A stretch of DNA of 64,000 nt from Glandiceps talaboti (lineage: Eukaryota; Hemichordata; Enteropneusta; Spengelidae). This document shows, in pieces, positions 37,902-53,559 of this stretch (position 1 is the first letter of the stretch; every line of letters starts with the position of its first letter). A program made the position numbers and the translations under genes. The stretch covers positions 19,493,342-19,557,341 of the forward strand of contig NC_135549.1 in the NCBI RefSeq assembly GCF_964340395.1, in the 5' to 3' direction. The notes under the pieces were generated by a model. The model saw only the letters and a program-made list of their open reading frames with translations. It was not told the origin of the DNA and ran no database searches.

Positions 37902-40900
37902 AATAGATTTTGAACATTGAGCTCCAAGTGACCAAAGTCATACTACGTTGTTATATTTCATCTAGTTTTGTTATGTGTTACGTGGCTGTATGATATATTT
38001 TACCGTGCGTGTAGAATGAAGTGACGAAGAAGGGACACCCTGAAGCCACGATGACACATACGTGATACTCGTCGTAAATGTATATCAAATCATTGTAAAG
38101 ATTATACTCCTGGGCATTAGCGTGTAAAAAAAAGTACTGTCGTGCGTCAACATCGGATAAATCGTCTGAAACGTATTGTAGAACGCATTGTATGCTTGGG
38201 ACTATCTGGTTACATTTTTGTGCTAGATAAATGTATGCGAAAACAGGACAGTTGTCGTTGGGTTGGCGCCAGGGATAAACCAAGCCTATTCAAGTTGACA
38301 GTATTTTGTTTCAGTCTGGATTCAATCAATCGCGACATGGTGTCCGAAAGTTCAAAATGGGTCAAAGCCAAATAAAATGGGTGAAAATGTTATGAAAAGT
38401 TACATTTCTTTACACATATAAGTAAACATAACATTATTGTGAGAGAGAATAGCTGACTGCGGGTGAATCTCACCATATATATATATATATAAATTATCGC
38501 TGAGACTGGAAACATAATGGAGAAAGTCGACAATGAAGGCATTTACTTCCCATTTCTTATCATCGTGCTATGCATGTAAAGTCAGACAAAAGCCGCATTC
38601 GAAGACAACCTGGCGACATGGTAAATTAAGTCGGCACGTCTACAATAAGGTGTTTAACTCATACCGGATGCATACATGTGTTTCAACAAAATAAATAATA
38701 TTTTTTCTCCTTGCCCCTTGGAGATATGAGTTTACGTAATGAAATGAGTAGGCTCTCTACGTTGAGAATCTGTAAAGTTTTAACAATCATCGCGCCGTCC
38801 TTTGTGAGTTCTGTCTTTTGATAGTTGCCGACACAATTTTCCTTTGTTGGTAATTTAGCACATTGTCTATGAAGTGTAATCTTCTGATTCTTTTTTATAT
38901 GTCACAGTACCTTCTTATCTCTTGTCGGGAGCATATGGAAAGTAATTCTTCACTCACTACAAATGAAGTACTCTGCGCAGAATGTTCCAAAACAAACTAA
39001 TTCAAATGAATGAGACACCTCTGTTTTTTCAAGTCTTCGGGATTATAGTTGTCTCGTATTTCATCGAGATATGCCGAAGATTGATGAGAATGGTGAACGA
39101 TTTGTGATATCTGAACCTATGCTTTACTCAGTTTGTGTGGTAGATGATTTATAGTGGTTGACAAACATGTTATTCTTGAAGATGGGGAAATTTAGACACG
39201 CAAGTAACATATCTATCTACCTATTTACTTGTGGGCATGCATGAAACATTGTTGCACTTGTTTACACCTTCGCCTTATCTTTTTCCTTACAAGTTGGCTT
39301 AGTGTTCAATATGGCCAATGTGTTCCGAACATTAAGAAAAAATGTTTGCTGTGGAAAAAAACATCTTCGAAAACTGTCAACGTGTATTCATAAAGGGACA
39401 TGTTGTATGTTGAGAAGTAACCAAATCTAGTCGTCTGGCTCTACAAAACTCTAATTATCATTAATTCAAAATAGTATATGTTATCGTCTTGCACGATAAA
39501 AGTTGAGTGCAAGTGTTACATTTGTAATCCTTTGATGTGCCTCAAAAAAAGTATATGTTGTTATAATGTGGTTACATTGTGTAAGATTTGGCGACAATAC
39601 GTCGAGAATGATAGCTGATATAAAGAAGGTGTAGCAATACTGGTAAGATTTGCGACATGGCAGATAGTGAACCGGACGACAAAATGTAGCAATATTATTA
39701 TATTAGTAAAGAGAAATTGAACCAGACAACGCTTTTGTTCCTATTCAACTAGTTCCCATCGTAAGTATGAAAGTAGCGTAAAAACTTGAACTCATGAGAT
39801 CGTTTCACAACTGCTGACATGTTTGAACGTGGGTGTTTTTTTCACAAGCAAACGTGCAATACGAGGGTTAAGGAGGTTGATTAAAAACCCAAAGGACTTC
39901 ATCAAGAAAAAGAACGAACAAGCCAATAGATGAGTGCCTGTCGACGTGACCTTGTCTATCTTGTCATAGGTATTTGTACAATTTCGCTTTCCCTAGGCGG
40001 TCCGAATGAGATTCTGACGTCATTTGAAGATGTTAACGTTTAGCAGATGTCGTTGGATATTGATAAATTTCCAAAACAGGAAGCATAGAAAACCTATGAA
40101 TTTAGAGTTGTATTTTTTATCGATTTTCATCAGAACGTGTACTAGTACTAATACTCAGAAGAAGGAAAACGTTAAAGAGATTGCTTTATCTTCTAAACGA
40201 ATACATTTTATTTTGAGGAATAATGTAAGGTCATTCTCGAAGTCATCTTATATCACTACCCCAGTTTGGGTTTTTGTGCCAGAGGATCAGATTGTAATCT
40301 CTCCCATGTAAGGAGGGCAAATAACACATCGATCCGAAGGGCATCATGGCCTATATTGGGGGGGGGGGGGTTGTTGTTGTTGTACAGTTTTAATGAAATG
40401 CCAGACATTTGTATCATTTGAAGTGTATATTGACATTTGCATTTGATGTACATGCAGTGAGATTACCAAATTTTGAGAACAGCGTTTATAAATCGTGGTT
40501 GAGAGGATATACTACCTTTATTCGCGATCGGATCTTATCCATGGACAACATAATTACAAAAATATGTTTCTATTGCCCAGCAAATATCCGGATGTTCGTA
40601 TTTGAGGCCATGCCAAAAGTATCATGTATATAGTCCTGTAATAAAATGGTCAGAAGAAGCAGTTGCAGGTATCATGTTTTCATTGTGTAGAAAAATGTAA
40701 AATTTGTAAATACATAGATTTTAAAAATAATTATGCAAGCATAATTTAATATACGTAGGGTTAGATGTAGTTGGTTAATGGTGGCAACGACTAAGATTTG
40801 TTGCCGTTTGTTTACAATGCCAGAAGTGAAACCTTTGCCAATGCGATGTCTTGAGGTCACTTTCGATAAAGCTTAAGAATGATATTGAACTTTATTTTCA

Positions 40901-41451
40901 CTAGAAAATGAGAACATAACAAAAAAACAATTAAATATATACAATATCTACTAATACAGAACCCACAATAAATGTTTCAATATGTGACTGTTCGTATGTT
41001 TCTGATGAGGACCATGGATATAGTCCATTAGGGACTAATCTAGTCCATGATCCTGACTAATAAATGAAACAATAACCAGGGATTACACTAACAGTGTACA
41101 CACATCAAAAACAGAAAAGAAAAAAACAGAGAATAGAACACAAGTCAATTGTGTAAACAATATGATCTTAGTTTTGTCTTGAGGGTATGTCGTTTATGTG
41201 TATTCTTTAAGGCAATTGGGGAAGGCGTTCCAATGTGTCACAGCAGCGTATATAGACTTCAGTTAGCAAATACTGTGGTGTACTTTCGGAATTTGAAGGT
41301 GTCCACTGTTGGCTGATCTTGTTGGTATAGTTTATCAGTTTCAACCTAACCGGTTAGGCCCTTCTAAAATTGGAAATGAAAAGATACGTAATACTAGATT
41401 CTAGATATCAATCTTTTATCCTTGTTTACAAAACAAACAACATATATTCTG
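37902..41451. other. Intergenic, no gene recognised
   Basis: (TA)n short run at 38477-38491. A G-run followed by TTG units at 40361-40381. About 40885-41350 resembles a reverse-oriented retroposon 3' region (TTTATTTTCACTAG start) but has no diagnostic ends. Confidence 0.45.
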
Positions 41452-41500
41452 TCTATCTATCAGTCTGTCTGTCTCAGTCTGCCTGTCTGTCTGTCTGTCA
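41452..41500. repeat. (CTGT)n imperfect microsatellite
   Basis: CTGT units with CTAT and CAGT interruptions. Confidence 0.9.
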
Positions 41501-43124
41501 TGTATTTTTTAATAGGAAATTTATCAAAATAGTATTTATGATATCCTGAACGAATTCCTTATTGTCTTTTTATAATCATATTTACGATTATTGTATTTCT
41601 AACTGAAACAAATATCGCCTAGTTTTACATCTTTCCTTCATACCGTTGACATTTTACCATGTTAAGGATATGCCCTTGACATACAGCACAGCATCTTCAT
41701 GAAATATTAAACATTTAGTGGCTGACCGAATTTGTACGTGGATGTATCTCAGTTTGAATTTTTCATATGGTTAAAATACATCAGTAATGTCATCCCCTTT
41801 GATCCTTACATTACATGTATATTTCTTTTCCATACACTCATCAAATATTGATTTATTAATTTGTTCATTTAGGTATTCTCTTTCCATTTAACGATTGACC
41901 CCCCCCCCCAATTTGCCTTGCTATCAAAGTTAGAAGATAGTCGGAAGATCAAAGGGTTGATAAAAGTAGGGGAAATATATATGAGACCAATTACCAGTAT
42001 TGATTCTGCAAGTTATATCGATTTGCTATGAAAAATATACTTGTTACAGATAAGGAATATGAGAGTCAAAAGGACTATAACGTTTGGCGCCAAAAACGAG
42101 AACAAAACACCCAGCGGTAATACCTTGTACCTTAAATGTCAAGTTGTGCTGAAAAGGTTTAGGTTTAGGTTCACGTTTCTCCTTCCAGGAATGTTTTTAG
42201 CCTCTTCGATTCTTTCAGTTATAATGTACATAGATATGACATCAAAGAGGTATACATCGGGGCATAAATATGCATTGAAATCAGCGTAAAATGTCAAGTA
42301 GAATACACCGACAAAGTGGCAAGAAATTGCAGTCCCTGGACGAGAAAACTTAAGATCAATCAAAACTTGAGAAATGTTTGATTTTATTTCAAGAATGATG
42401 TAGGTGTACACATAATAAAAAAAATCGGTATACCTCTTGGCTATCAACGTCAATAAATTAATAAATTAATAACAATTTTCTCAGTTAGGGTAAATCGCCT
42501 TTTAAAGCTCAAAACAAGCATGGAATGTATACGTTGTCGGAAAATGAGAGAACTAAATGAAACCTTTCACTTTTAGAATTTGGGTTAATAATAAATATAA
42601 ATAACAGGAATAAGGGCCACAGAGGAAGTATTTCTCAAACGTCCCCTCCCCTCCACATTGCGGTCAACCATACTGATCACAAATTAACACCAAAGTAAAC
42701 TGATCGTACATCAAATATTTGTCTATTTCATCTAAGTTAACAATGGCCATGGCATATAAAACAACAAATCCAAAGAATTTCAAACATCTGCATAATGGTA
42801 ACATGCCATTCACATACTTATTCTGAAATCAACATGTTGTATTCGGAGAAAAGTGGTGACAGAATCTACATAAGCAAGGTAGATAGTCATTTGGTTACGT
42901 ATACGTTGACTCCTTTGAAAAATAAAATGTAATTATTTAAAATGTAAGTCAGGGAAAATCGTGTACACAGATGACAATGAAATGTCTTGGGGTAACTAAA
43001 CTGTTTGTTTAGCTCATGGATATTTTCTAAGGGAATTTACCTAAGGACTGTCTTGGAGCAACTGTGGTGTGGCCGGTTGGGTAGCTCGGCCTAATTGTTC
43101 TGAGGGATAGTATCTGCAGAAGCA
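41501..43124. other. Intergenic, no feature recognised
   Basis: C-run at 41900-41909. Nothing else supported. Confidence 0.55.
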
Positions 43125-43125
43125 G

Positions 43126-43169
<44 letters not shown>

Positions 43170-43207
43170 ATATGTGTGTGTGGGGGTGGGGGTGGGGGGT
43201 GGGAGGG
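43125..43207. repeat. (TTG)n array followed by a G-quadruplex motif
   Basis: Fifteen TTG units to 43169, then TGTGTG and GGGGGTGGGGGTGGGGGG, GGGAGGG (43182-43207): at least four G-tracts with one-base loops. Confidence 0.9.
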
Positions 43208-44708
<1,501 letters not shown>

Positions 44709-44715
44709 TTATATA

Positions 44716-44782
<67 letters not shown>
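44709..44782. repeat. (TA)n(TG)n microsatellite
   Basis: TA array with one interruption running into nine TG units, the same compound order as 24369-24486. Confidence 0.96.
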
Positions 44783-44783
<1 letters not shown>

Positions 44784-47700
44784 CTTTGAATTCAAGAGTG
44801 AAATTAAACGGTAAACGTCTTCATTGCATGGTATACCCACCAGAACAGTACGTTTTCAACCCTTCGCGGCGAAATATTTAAGGAGTTTTATATTGTTGCC
44901 GTTCAGAAGCCATTTTAGTTACAACGACGATCTTAATATTCAATTCCTTTTGAAAATGTAGATTAAGTAAAGTTTCATGTAGTTTAAATCCAAGAAATGA
45001 AATCATGTTCCGTTGAATAACTGTTTAAATGCACTTGAAAATATCATAATTATGTAAGACGAAGTCATAAATCCTTTCATGTGTCTTCAAATATCGCATT
45101 TCTCATGCTAATGTGTATTGTGAGACAAATGAAAATGAGAAAATCGTGTCAGCTTCCCCAGTAAGGCATATGATCAATAATTATATCGCCGCATTATCCT
45201 GTCTGTGAAAATAGGAGGGTGTTATAGTGCAAATTGTTGAAGTAGATGCTTTCCTTTGCATAATATGCACGAATAATTGGTACGAAGTAGTCAATCCAAA
45301 GATGGCATTGATGCTGTTGGAGCTAAAACGAAGCAAGTGTCGAAGTAAAGTTTTTGTGAATTGTGTCATAGTTAATATCCACACAGTGTGGTGTAGTAGT
45401 GACTTGGAATAGTATGCCCAATTGATTTTTACATTGTACAAGGGTCGTGCGACTGGAATGAGTGTCCTGATGCAATTTACTTAAAACTGCTTTGGGCTAA
45501 TAAAGTCAATTAAGGATTAACAAAACAGCACACAAAAAACCTATTTTGATTAAAACGCAGATGAAGAATTACTACATAAATAAGCATTTGTATGTTATGT
45601 CATTTCGTGTGTTATGATTTCCCAAGTGATATTTTAAAGATATAGCAACGATCTGGTTACTGGTTTGCATGCCGTAGTGGCATTGTCAACCAGAGAACAG
45701 CCACATCACAAAGTTGAATATGTTAAAGGAGTGTTGTGTTGGCAGCCGTTTGTTTCATAATGGTACTAGATATAAGCGCATTATTTTTCAGATGGTCCCA
45801 TGTTCTTAACATGATTATATTCGTGTGTGGATTGTGAGACATCGATAAAAATTGTCTTCACGTGAATGACAAACGCAAACAACGTTTAATTTAGTGTGAC
45901 ATTTCGAAAAATCAACTCTGCAATTTTCCTGTTCACAGTATAAATTGCTTGTTTCCAGTTACCTGCTGCTTTGGCGACTAACTGTCGCGCTTTATTTGTT
46001 AAAACTGTGGACCATGTGTGCTCATAACATACATCGGTCTCAAAAGCCACAGGCTTTGCATATTAAAATATTATGGAAAACTAGTTTCTATCTATCTTTT
46101 TTAAACATTGCGTATTATAATGTAAACATGAAAACCTTCTCTGAAAACCAAATCAATCTTATCATCCCAATAAGTCAACTAATTGGAATAAAGCCAAGTT
46201 ATTAAGTGGAACCAAAAATCTTATGCTGATATATTTACATGCTGATTGTGACGTTGTCCTCGCAATACGATTCACTTATATGACGGTTCTCTCTGGGGAA
46301 TGCCTTTTTCAACCACAACGATCGCTTTAATTTAAAACGCAAAAACAGTCCATATATAGTCCATGAAAATGAATGTTTTACTTAATAAAAAGGAACCACA
46401 CACGTTAAATCACTGTGCCAATTTTCTGTGACAGTCTTACAAGAGATGGGAACTTATCATCTAAAATTCATGAACTTGCCATATGATGTGTGTATTGCTT
46501 TCATTGATTGTAATTAATACTAGTTTCAGTTATCCTCACTTTATATCGAATATAAAGATTCATCGAGCAGAATGTGTTAATGGCAGTCTAGTACTTAGGC
46601 ACATCCCCATCCCATCAAAACATTTAATAAATTAGTAACTTTTCTGAGTGGACAAAAATATCATTACAATATACCTTTAAACTCAATAATTGCAACAATG
46701 GTAATCGCCATTTATTCATCAATTCTTACTTTTCAATCAGTCACATGGCAAACTTGACATTGTTATTAGATGTCCATGCATTAGTCCAACAAAGCTTCAT
46801 GTACCATTCAACTTTAATGGCATGTTAGTAGTCAATCTAACAATCGGATCAATCATATATACATCACCACTTCACCACTCCAGCACCAAACTGACTTTGT
46901 AAATGAGTAAAAACAAACGTGTTTAATAACTTGAGGTTTGTGAATAAATGGATAATCACCTTTAGTAACCACCCTGTATGATCTGTAATATATGCATATT
47001 CAGTTGTAACATGAATATCAATGTTCTATCAATGTTTTATTGTTGACCAGCGAAAAATAAGTGGTACGTGAGCTGCTCGGAACAGAAGGATAAGTCGCTT
47101 CAAGTTAAGAGGTGTTTTTAGAAGGATGGAATGGGTCTGCAGTCCTGAATTATGTGTAGTTCCCCAACAAGGGCTTTGAAATTGAGAAAGTGGATCATTA
47201 CAGGAATTGATTAAAAGTATCAATATCCGATATACCAAACTAGATCGTAACTTGTGATTAGAACGTCTGTTAATAGTGACTCAATCATTGTTTTCTCATT
47301 AAGATAAAAACATTTACTTACAGCAGCAGTTGATCCTGCCCAGCAAATGCATATCTCAGTTTGCTAATGCTTAATGCCATTGTCTACTATTAGCGATCTC
47401 AATAATAGTGTTGACCTATTGATGGAGGAATGTTTTTATATACAATGTATTGTGTAACATACAACATTAAATTAATCCCATAAACCAACTGCAGGCTCTG
47501 ATCACAGGAGGAACGTATAAGCCGAGCACATACATTCCCGGTTTTATCCCCACAATGAGGTTATTTCCTTATTTACAACACATATTTGATAGTTACTATT
47601 CGTATGTTGATAGCAGATATCTACTCATGTACTAGCAATGTGTTGACATATTTTCCGTACTCTGGGACGCAATAGAGCTGGAGTATATATAACCAATACG

Positions 47701-49020
47701 CTAGTACCTAGCTCATAGCTAGAAAAGTAGTTTTACCAACAACAACAACACAACAATCTGTACTTCCCATGCAGGTTTATAGAAGAGGGCCAGCCAGCCA
47801 GCCATTGTTATAACTTCTAATAGTTAATTGCTTACATTATTAAGCGTTTTCGTAAGAAAAAAGATATCACTATGTAATTTCTGTAGAATATTCATTTTTG
47901 AAATGTATTTTGCCATATTGGTCTGATGAAACTGCCCCCCTCGTGTCCACTTTTTAAGGTGATACTACTCAGAGTGAGGCTTTAGGAATGACTCTACAGT
48001 CAAGACAAAGACAAGTCATTTCTGGTGTCCTTCTAGGGTCCACTTCCTAGTGTCCAGATTTGAATAAGTTACCAAGGAGCTATTTTATCGCCCAAAATCA
48101 TATTAAGGTTCATAGCAGTAATCAAGTATACTAAAAGGAGACACAAGTTTGCGCGAACATTTTCCGTTAATGCCAGAATTGGCGCTTATAGCAAACATTA
48201 ATTGATGTAAACTGAAAGCCTTCCATAAGGGCAAACCTTTAGATAGTTGTTCCTTCACGCCTTGCCGAAATGAAAAACTTCTGCGCTACCAGACATGATA
48301 TTGTATATCCATTAGTTACTACATCAATAAATAAAACTTAGCTTCGGAACTCAGGCTAACACATTGTACATATCCGCTTCATCTGTAAAGGTTTGGCGTA
48401 TTTTCAACTCACCAAATTAAATGTTCAGTATAATCCACCATTATACTGTAAAAACGTAAACCTCAACTGACATCTCAAATTTCAGAAAAGAGATCAGTTC
48501 TTATGTGCTTTAAATGACCATAGTAAAAAAATTGCAGACTTTGTGTTCCAGACTTCTCGGTTAAAAGAATGGTAATTTGACCCGGAAGTTGAAGCTGATC
48601 TGGTTTGACAGATGATCTTCCCATGCATGCTTTCATGGCAAACAGAAACACGTGGGAGTATAAACACTATCAACAAAGTACAAAAAGAAATTCAATTTTG
48701 ATTTAGCATGAAATAGTGAAGAGATCGTATGAATTTATGTGGGCAAATTCTTCAGCATCATTGCCCACCGATGCGATCTAGATCTTACAGCCAACACAGT
48801 ATGTAATGTGAAGCGTTTATAGAGATTTGTGTAGGCCCCACGGTAGCTAGAGTTTTACAGATCTAATTACGAAAAATATGCAAATAACTTATTAAAAATA
48901 AAAACTACATCTATAATATTTTAAGGGTAGATTGGCTTTGGTATGGCAAATGTATGTACCAAATTATATTAAATTTGAAGCTTGCATTCATAAGATATAG
49001 CCTAATTACCGAAAACCATT
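44783..49020. other. Intergenic, no gene recognised
   Basis: About 4.2 kb, AT-rich. A weak 18S-rRNA-like dozen bases at about 47330 are discussed under rejected items. Nothing else supported. Confidence 0.5.
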
Positions 49021-49200
49021 AATTAAATAAACTGCTCATTAATATTCATGGTATGTTTACCAAATAGGTTCTTGCCATTACCCTACAGAACACGTGCACC
49101 AAATTTCGTTTGAATTGAGCCAGCCGTTTTGGGGAAAATAGTGCTACAGACAGAGACAGAAACAGACACACACAGACTTTCATCCCTAATATAAACCTTC
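49021..49200 (+). mobile_element. Retroposon 3'-end-like fragment
   Basis: Contains CACCAAATTTCGTTTGAATT then GAGCCAGCCGTTTTGGGG, an ACAGACAGAGACAGAAACAG run and TCATCCCTAATATA. The 'CAAATTT.GTT.GAATTG..CCAGCCGTTT.GG' phrase followed by ACAGACAGAC is a pattern I associate with non-LTR element 3' UTRs in invertebrates. Family and boundaries uncertain. Confidence 0.45.
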
Positions 49201-49899
49201 CTAAAATTTTTAACTAAATTGTAGTTCATATCGAATTTGAAATAGCAATTCTGTATGAAGGAACAGTGATAAATTCACAATATTTGTTGTAAAAAAGCAA
49301 AAACCACGCTCACGTTGTGAATTTAGAATCTACGTATCTACTTCGGAGTAATGATATGAAGAAAATTCATTGAAAAACAACCAACGTTTATTCAATCTAT
49401 CACTTTTAAAATGCTGCCCAGAGCAATTCGTCTGCATTTGATTAAGCATAATGAGAACCCTCATCCCTAAAGGTTGATTGGGTCGTTTACTAGAAGCTAT
49501 ATTTACTATTTTCGCCAACGGAAAAGAAGAAAATGATATTCTGATACCCTGCAGACAAATGGAGAAGTTGAAAGAAAGCTTCCTGAGGGAAAATGGTCAA
49601 AATTTGGATTATATTACATGTTCTGCAATCATTATTGAATGAAGAGTGCATTTACATAGAAGAACAAATAATACTTGCCAATTTAATTCAGTCTAAAGTC
49701 AATGTACTGTTTGATAGATCTAGAAATCCCAAAATAAAACAACGGAATATAACCATGATCAAGTGGAGTCATGATAGGCAAATGGGCAGGTTGCAGGTTC
49801 GAGCCCTGTCACTGCTGTTTGTTTCTGAATGGTTAAAGTGTCTGGGCAAGATATGAACCCCGATCGTGCCTCGGTCAACCCAGCTGTGTAATAAGGAAC

Positions 49900-50136
49900 T
49901 TGCAATCCATACTGAGCATGCTCAGACACAAAGGACTATGGGATTATCTGTGGTTATTGTAATACCTAATCTGGAGCTACTGATAAAAAACCTCCCACAA
50001 TAGTCAGGTTAACTATGAATTTATTATTTGTGGTTACAAACAATGTAACAGTATTGTTTACAATACCAAATCATTAGCATTTATCATCACATTTCCCATG
50101 ATGCAACATTCAACATGGCGGGTTTGCAAGTTCCCT
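49900..50136. mobile_element. Small TIR insert inside the SINE
   Basis: Left end GGAACTTGCAATCC, right end in reverse complement GGGAACTTGCAAACC. Removing it rejoins the SINE body so that it aligns with the second copy. Non-coding, about 235 bp. Its target duplication is unclear (TA or TAA). Confidence 0.55.
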
Positions 50137-50270
50137 ATTGGAGATCTGGTCAAATAGAGGTTGCAATGTGAATGCTTCAATCCGATGCGCTAAAAGAGGC
50201 ATTCACATTGCAACCTCTATCTGACCAGATCTCAAATAGGGAACTTGCAAACCCGCCATGTTGAATGTTG
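50104..50270. repeat. Long near-perfect palindrome (71-bp arms, 24-base spacer)
   Basis: The left arm 50104-50174 and right arm 50199-50270 are reverse complements with only a couple of differences. The left arm runs from the TIR insert's end into SINE sequence, so the right arm is an inverted copy of a junction and not an element of its own. Confidence 0.9.
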
Positions 50271-50425
50271 TATGTTCCCGAGGAAGCGTAAAGAGCCATT
50301 GTGCTGCCATTGATCTGTGCCAGGTGTAATAATTGTGAGCGCTTTTGAGCTCCAAGGAGAAAATGTGCATTATAAATAAACATGACCACCACCACCACCA
50401 TCATCACCATCATCATCATCATCAA

Positions 50426-53400
50426 CGCAATATTCCCCGGCGTCACAGGTTGTTAAAGTTTGCTGGTTTGTAAAACGGCGGTTAAAAAGGCAGTAAGACC
50501 AGTCGCATCAAAATATTGAAAAAATGTCTTGGTCATCTGCCATCTATTCTATTTGTGAAGTGTACATGACAATTTCTATTATTGATGGACAAGATATTAA
50601 AGATTATGGCTGAAATGATGAGTGAAGAAAATGGGCGCTACAAAGCGTATTATGCAATACATAGTATTAATGTGCATTTTCAAAATTTAAGATGAAAAAT
50701 ATTCCCCATTGGACCAAGTCAGATGAAATATAAAAATCAAAAAAGTAGACCAGACTTTTCATTTTGTTCCTTTGTTCCTATGTTTATAATCAGAATGAAA
50801 TGTCTTAATCGATTCATATTTCATATCTTAACAGCCTTGAGACATTGAAAAATCGGATTGGTAATACAAGCAAGTAAGAAAAAAAGGTAAAATCAATACA
50901 TCTCTGAACCTTTCTATATGGAGGTATGTTCACCAATATTGACTTTTCCTTGCGATGTACAACGTTTCTAATTTAACACCGTTATTGCTAGGCTATTATG
51001 GATTACCTTTCATCTCTTGAATAATTGTCAATTATCGACAATTTAGCAAGTAGTGTTTATCTTTTACTTATAAAGTTGCCAAACTTAGGAAACATCGTTT
51101 ATTATTGTTCCCGGAAAAAAATAAATAAAAAGCGTCGAAGCCAAACACGTGTCTATCAATTGATTTGAAAACACTGCGCGAATACTATAATTTTAATATT
51201 TATTCTGCCAGTAACTTGGAGTTGGTTGCTAGAAACCATTTGCTATTGAATTCGTAAGTTTTATATACAATTTAAAAAGAAAGCAAGTTATAAAGTACTC
51301 CAATGACTTGCTTTCCTCGAAAAAGCAATAGCAAGAGTGGGTGACTTTGAGAATCGTATTTATAGGAATAACCACACTTAAACATTTTAGACACACGGTT
51401 GAAAAAGAATTGCATTTACTATATAGATCGGATATATCCGATATAAATTAATGTCCAGCTTTGAAGAATGCTATGTTATTTTTCCTTCGAGCATCTGATG
51501 AAGAATGGATGCTATATTTTACACGTTGGTCCACTTGATGCATGAAGTATAATTATTTATTCTTGTGTAGGGAGAGTTCATTCATATATCATTAACATTC
51601 AAGTGCGAATTCCATCCACCCTAAACCCAAGTACGGATCGATTGAAATGTGTATAAGGGGTGGCGTTTCAGAAACAAAGTAGAGTTGTCTTGATGCTTTG
51701 CGTTATAGATATTTTTTCCTTATGGATTAAAAAAATTCCCAAAATCCTGAATATTTTATAATAATCCACCCAAACAGTATTCCGGTGTAATGTTACAACT
51801 ATTGACAGATAATACGATATACGCTCAGCTTCGTTTACTTGTCCAACTTTCAATCCGGTCAGATTATCGCGATTATATCTGTTGTAACCCTCAAGTTACA
51901 ACGGCTTATATGGCCATCTCTGCTTCTCAAATTAAATACTCGGGAGAGAACGTGACATATGCCAAAGTAAATCAAAAAAGCAACGAAGGGAAGAAAAACA
52001 ATATACATAATTGCAGAGATATGAAATTTCCAGTAACCACATATATATAGGCATATCAGTTCGAATTACAGTGGATAACTAACGAATCGGATACAATGGT
52101 ATTTTCATTTCCCCCAGACGAGTGATACATCAAGCAGGATGTCATTACTGGCTAATTCACCGGCTAAGAAACATGTCAATTACAGAGATGCCAATCGTGA
52201 CTCTTTGACACTGGATAAAATCACTCTATTGACACTCTGACCCCCAACCGATACTGTCATGATGTATTTCTCGAGTTATACCTCCCATGTCTGTCAAACT
52301 TCAATCAGTTCTATTCCCACTGGACCTCTACTCCTTGCTGAAAACAGAGCTGTCACAAACAGCTACGTCAGAGCTTATGACAAATTGCTTCCTTGGACAC
52401 TATTTAGAAATACGAGACTGAAAAAAATATTTCATTCTTCATTGAGCATTTCCGTCAAACATTTCGAATAAGATCAAGATTTAAAGCTCTTAAGGAGTAG
52501 CCTAGCGCGGAAAACTCAATTTTACTAAACTTCACCACTCATGTACGATGTTAATTTCGATACGTTTTCATATGAACGATTCTGAATGACGATCTATCTG
52601 TTCCCAATCGATCCAATTACTGCGACATTATATGCGCCGACACCCAATTGTGTGAAATCACTGTATCGTTTTTCCTTCGGTTAGAATTCTTTATACCTCT
52701 TTCAGAAGAAATTTAAAAGACTATAATTACTTTGACTACGCATTAGTTCAGCTAAATTTCTCCGTTTTCTTTTCAACTATCCAAATAAAAGAACTGTTCT
52801 TCATAGCTTACCAACCCCACTTAACTTAAAGAGGCCAGGAATAAGGACTTCCAGATAAGACCGTTACAAATTATTTTTGTTGGAGAAAGTAAGCCTTAAT
52901 GGACTAAATTGGAAATTTGTCTAGAAAAGTGCGAATTCATGTTATATTACGTTGTATTAAGATTATGGCAAATTAAGTATTGAATGGGTGCGGGAAGTTG
53001 CCATGACGGCAGGCCCAATTTCCATTCATCTAGTGACAGTAACGAAAGCCTGAAAACATGATGTATTGCGTAAGGAGACACACATCAGGGGAAACGTATT
53101 AACCACATTTGCGGAAATGATAATGGCGAAAGATTTCGACTGATGTACTTTTCCATTATTTTCAAATTAGAGATTACAGAAGAATTGTAACACATTTCCT
53201 CAAAATACATTATTTCAATACATACGACATTCTGCCAAATGAATGAACACTAAGGTGTTTACTTCAAAATCTCTCACAGTCATTGACCTTTCTCTATGTT
53301 ATAGGACAAAAAATGTCAGACAACTTGTAAGCTCCATATACTACGGTTTCTCACAGTGATTAAATGGGGCAACTCTAAAACAGGTTGGCTGGCCCAAGTT

Positions 53401-53496
53401 GAATCTGGCTATTTAGAGCTTGGCTGGGTCAGGTGTCAGTATATGTTGGTCACTCAACAGACATAGCTAATATATATATTGCCCGAATAAGGCCAG
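50426..53496. other. Intergenic, no gene recognised
   Basis: About 3 kb. Reading frames at 51790-52050 and 52259-52471 (+) have no recognisable domain. Nothing else supported. Confidence 0.5.
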
Positions 53497-53559
53497 TCAA
53501 CATGATTGTGTTTTATAACACATCATCACCCATATCATTAAAAACATCATCATTAAAAA

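Larger units (their letters stand above)
49755..50425 (+). mobile_element. tRNA-derived SINE interrupted by nested insertions
   Basis: An exact RNA polymerase III B box (GGTTCGAGCCC, 49796-49806) with a weak A-box region near 49755-49770 marks the tRNA-like head. The body (CTGTTTGTTTCTGAATGG, GGTCAACCCAGCTGT, GCAATGTGAATG, ATGCGCTAAAAG) matches 63166-63545 in reverse complement. The end has GAGCGCTTTTGAGCTCCAAG, TATAAATAAACATGA and a CAC/CAT trinucleotide tail. Two extra pieces sit inside: a TIR insert (about 49900-50136) and an inverted duplication (50199-50270). Confidence 0.8.

Noticed and set aside
42160-42175. GGTTTAGGTTTAGGTT as interstitial telomere repeat
   Set aside because: Only two to three imperfect units; too short to mean anything.
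47325-47375. GTTGATCCTGCCCAG resembles the 5' end of 18S rRNA
   Set aside because: Only about a dozen bases match; the following sequence does not align convincingly with conserved rRNA, so chance or an ancient scrap.
49790-49810. Perfect tRNA B box suggesting a tRNA gene
   Set aside because: No cloverleaf can be formed around it; the surrounding sequence matches a SINE found again at 63166-63545.
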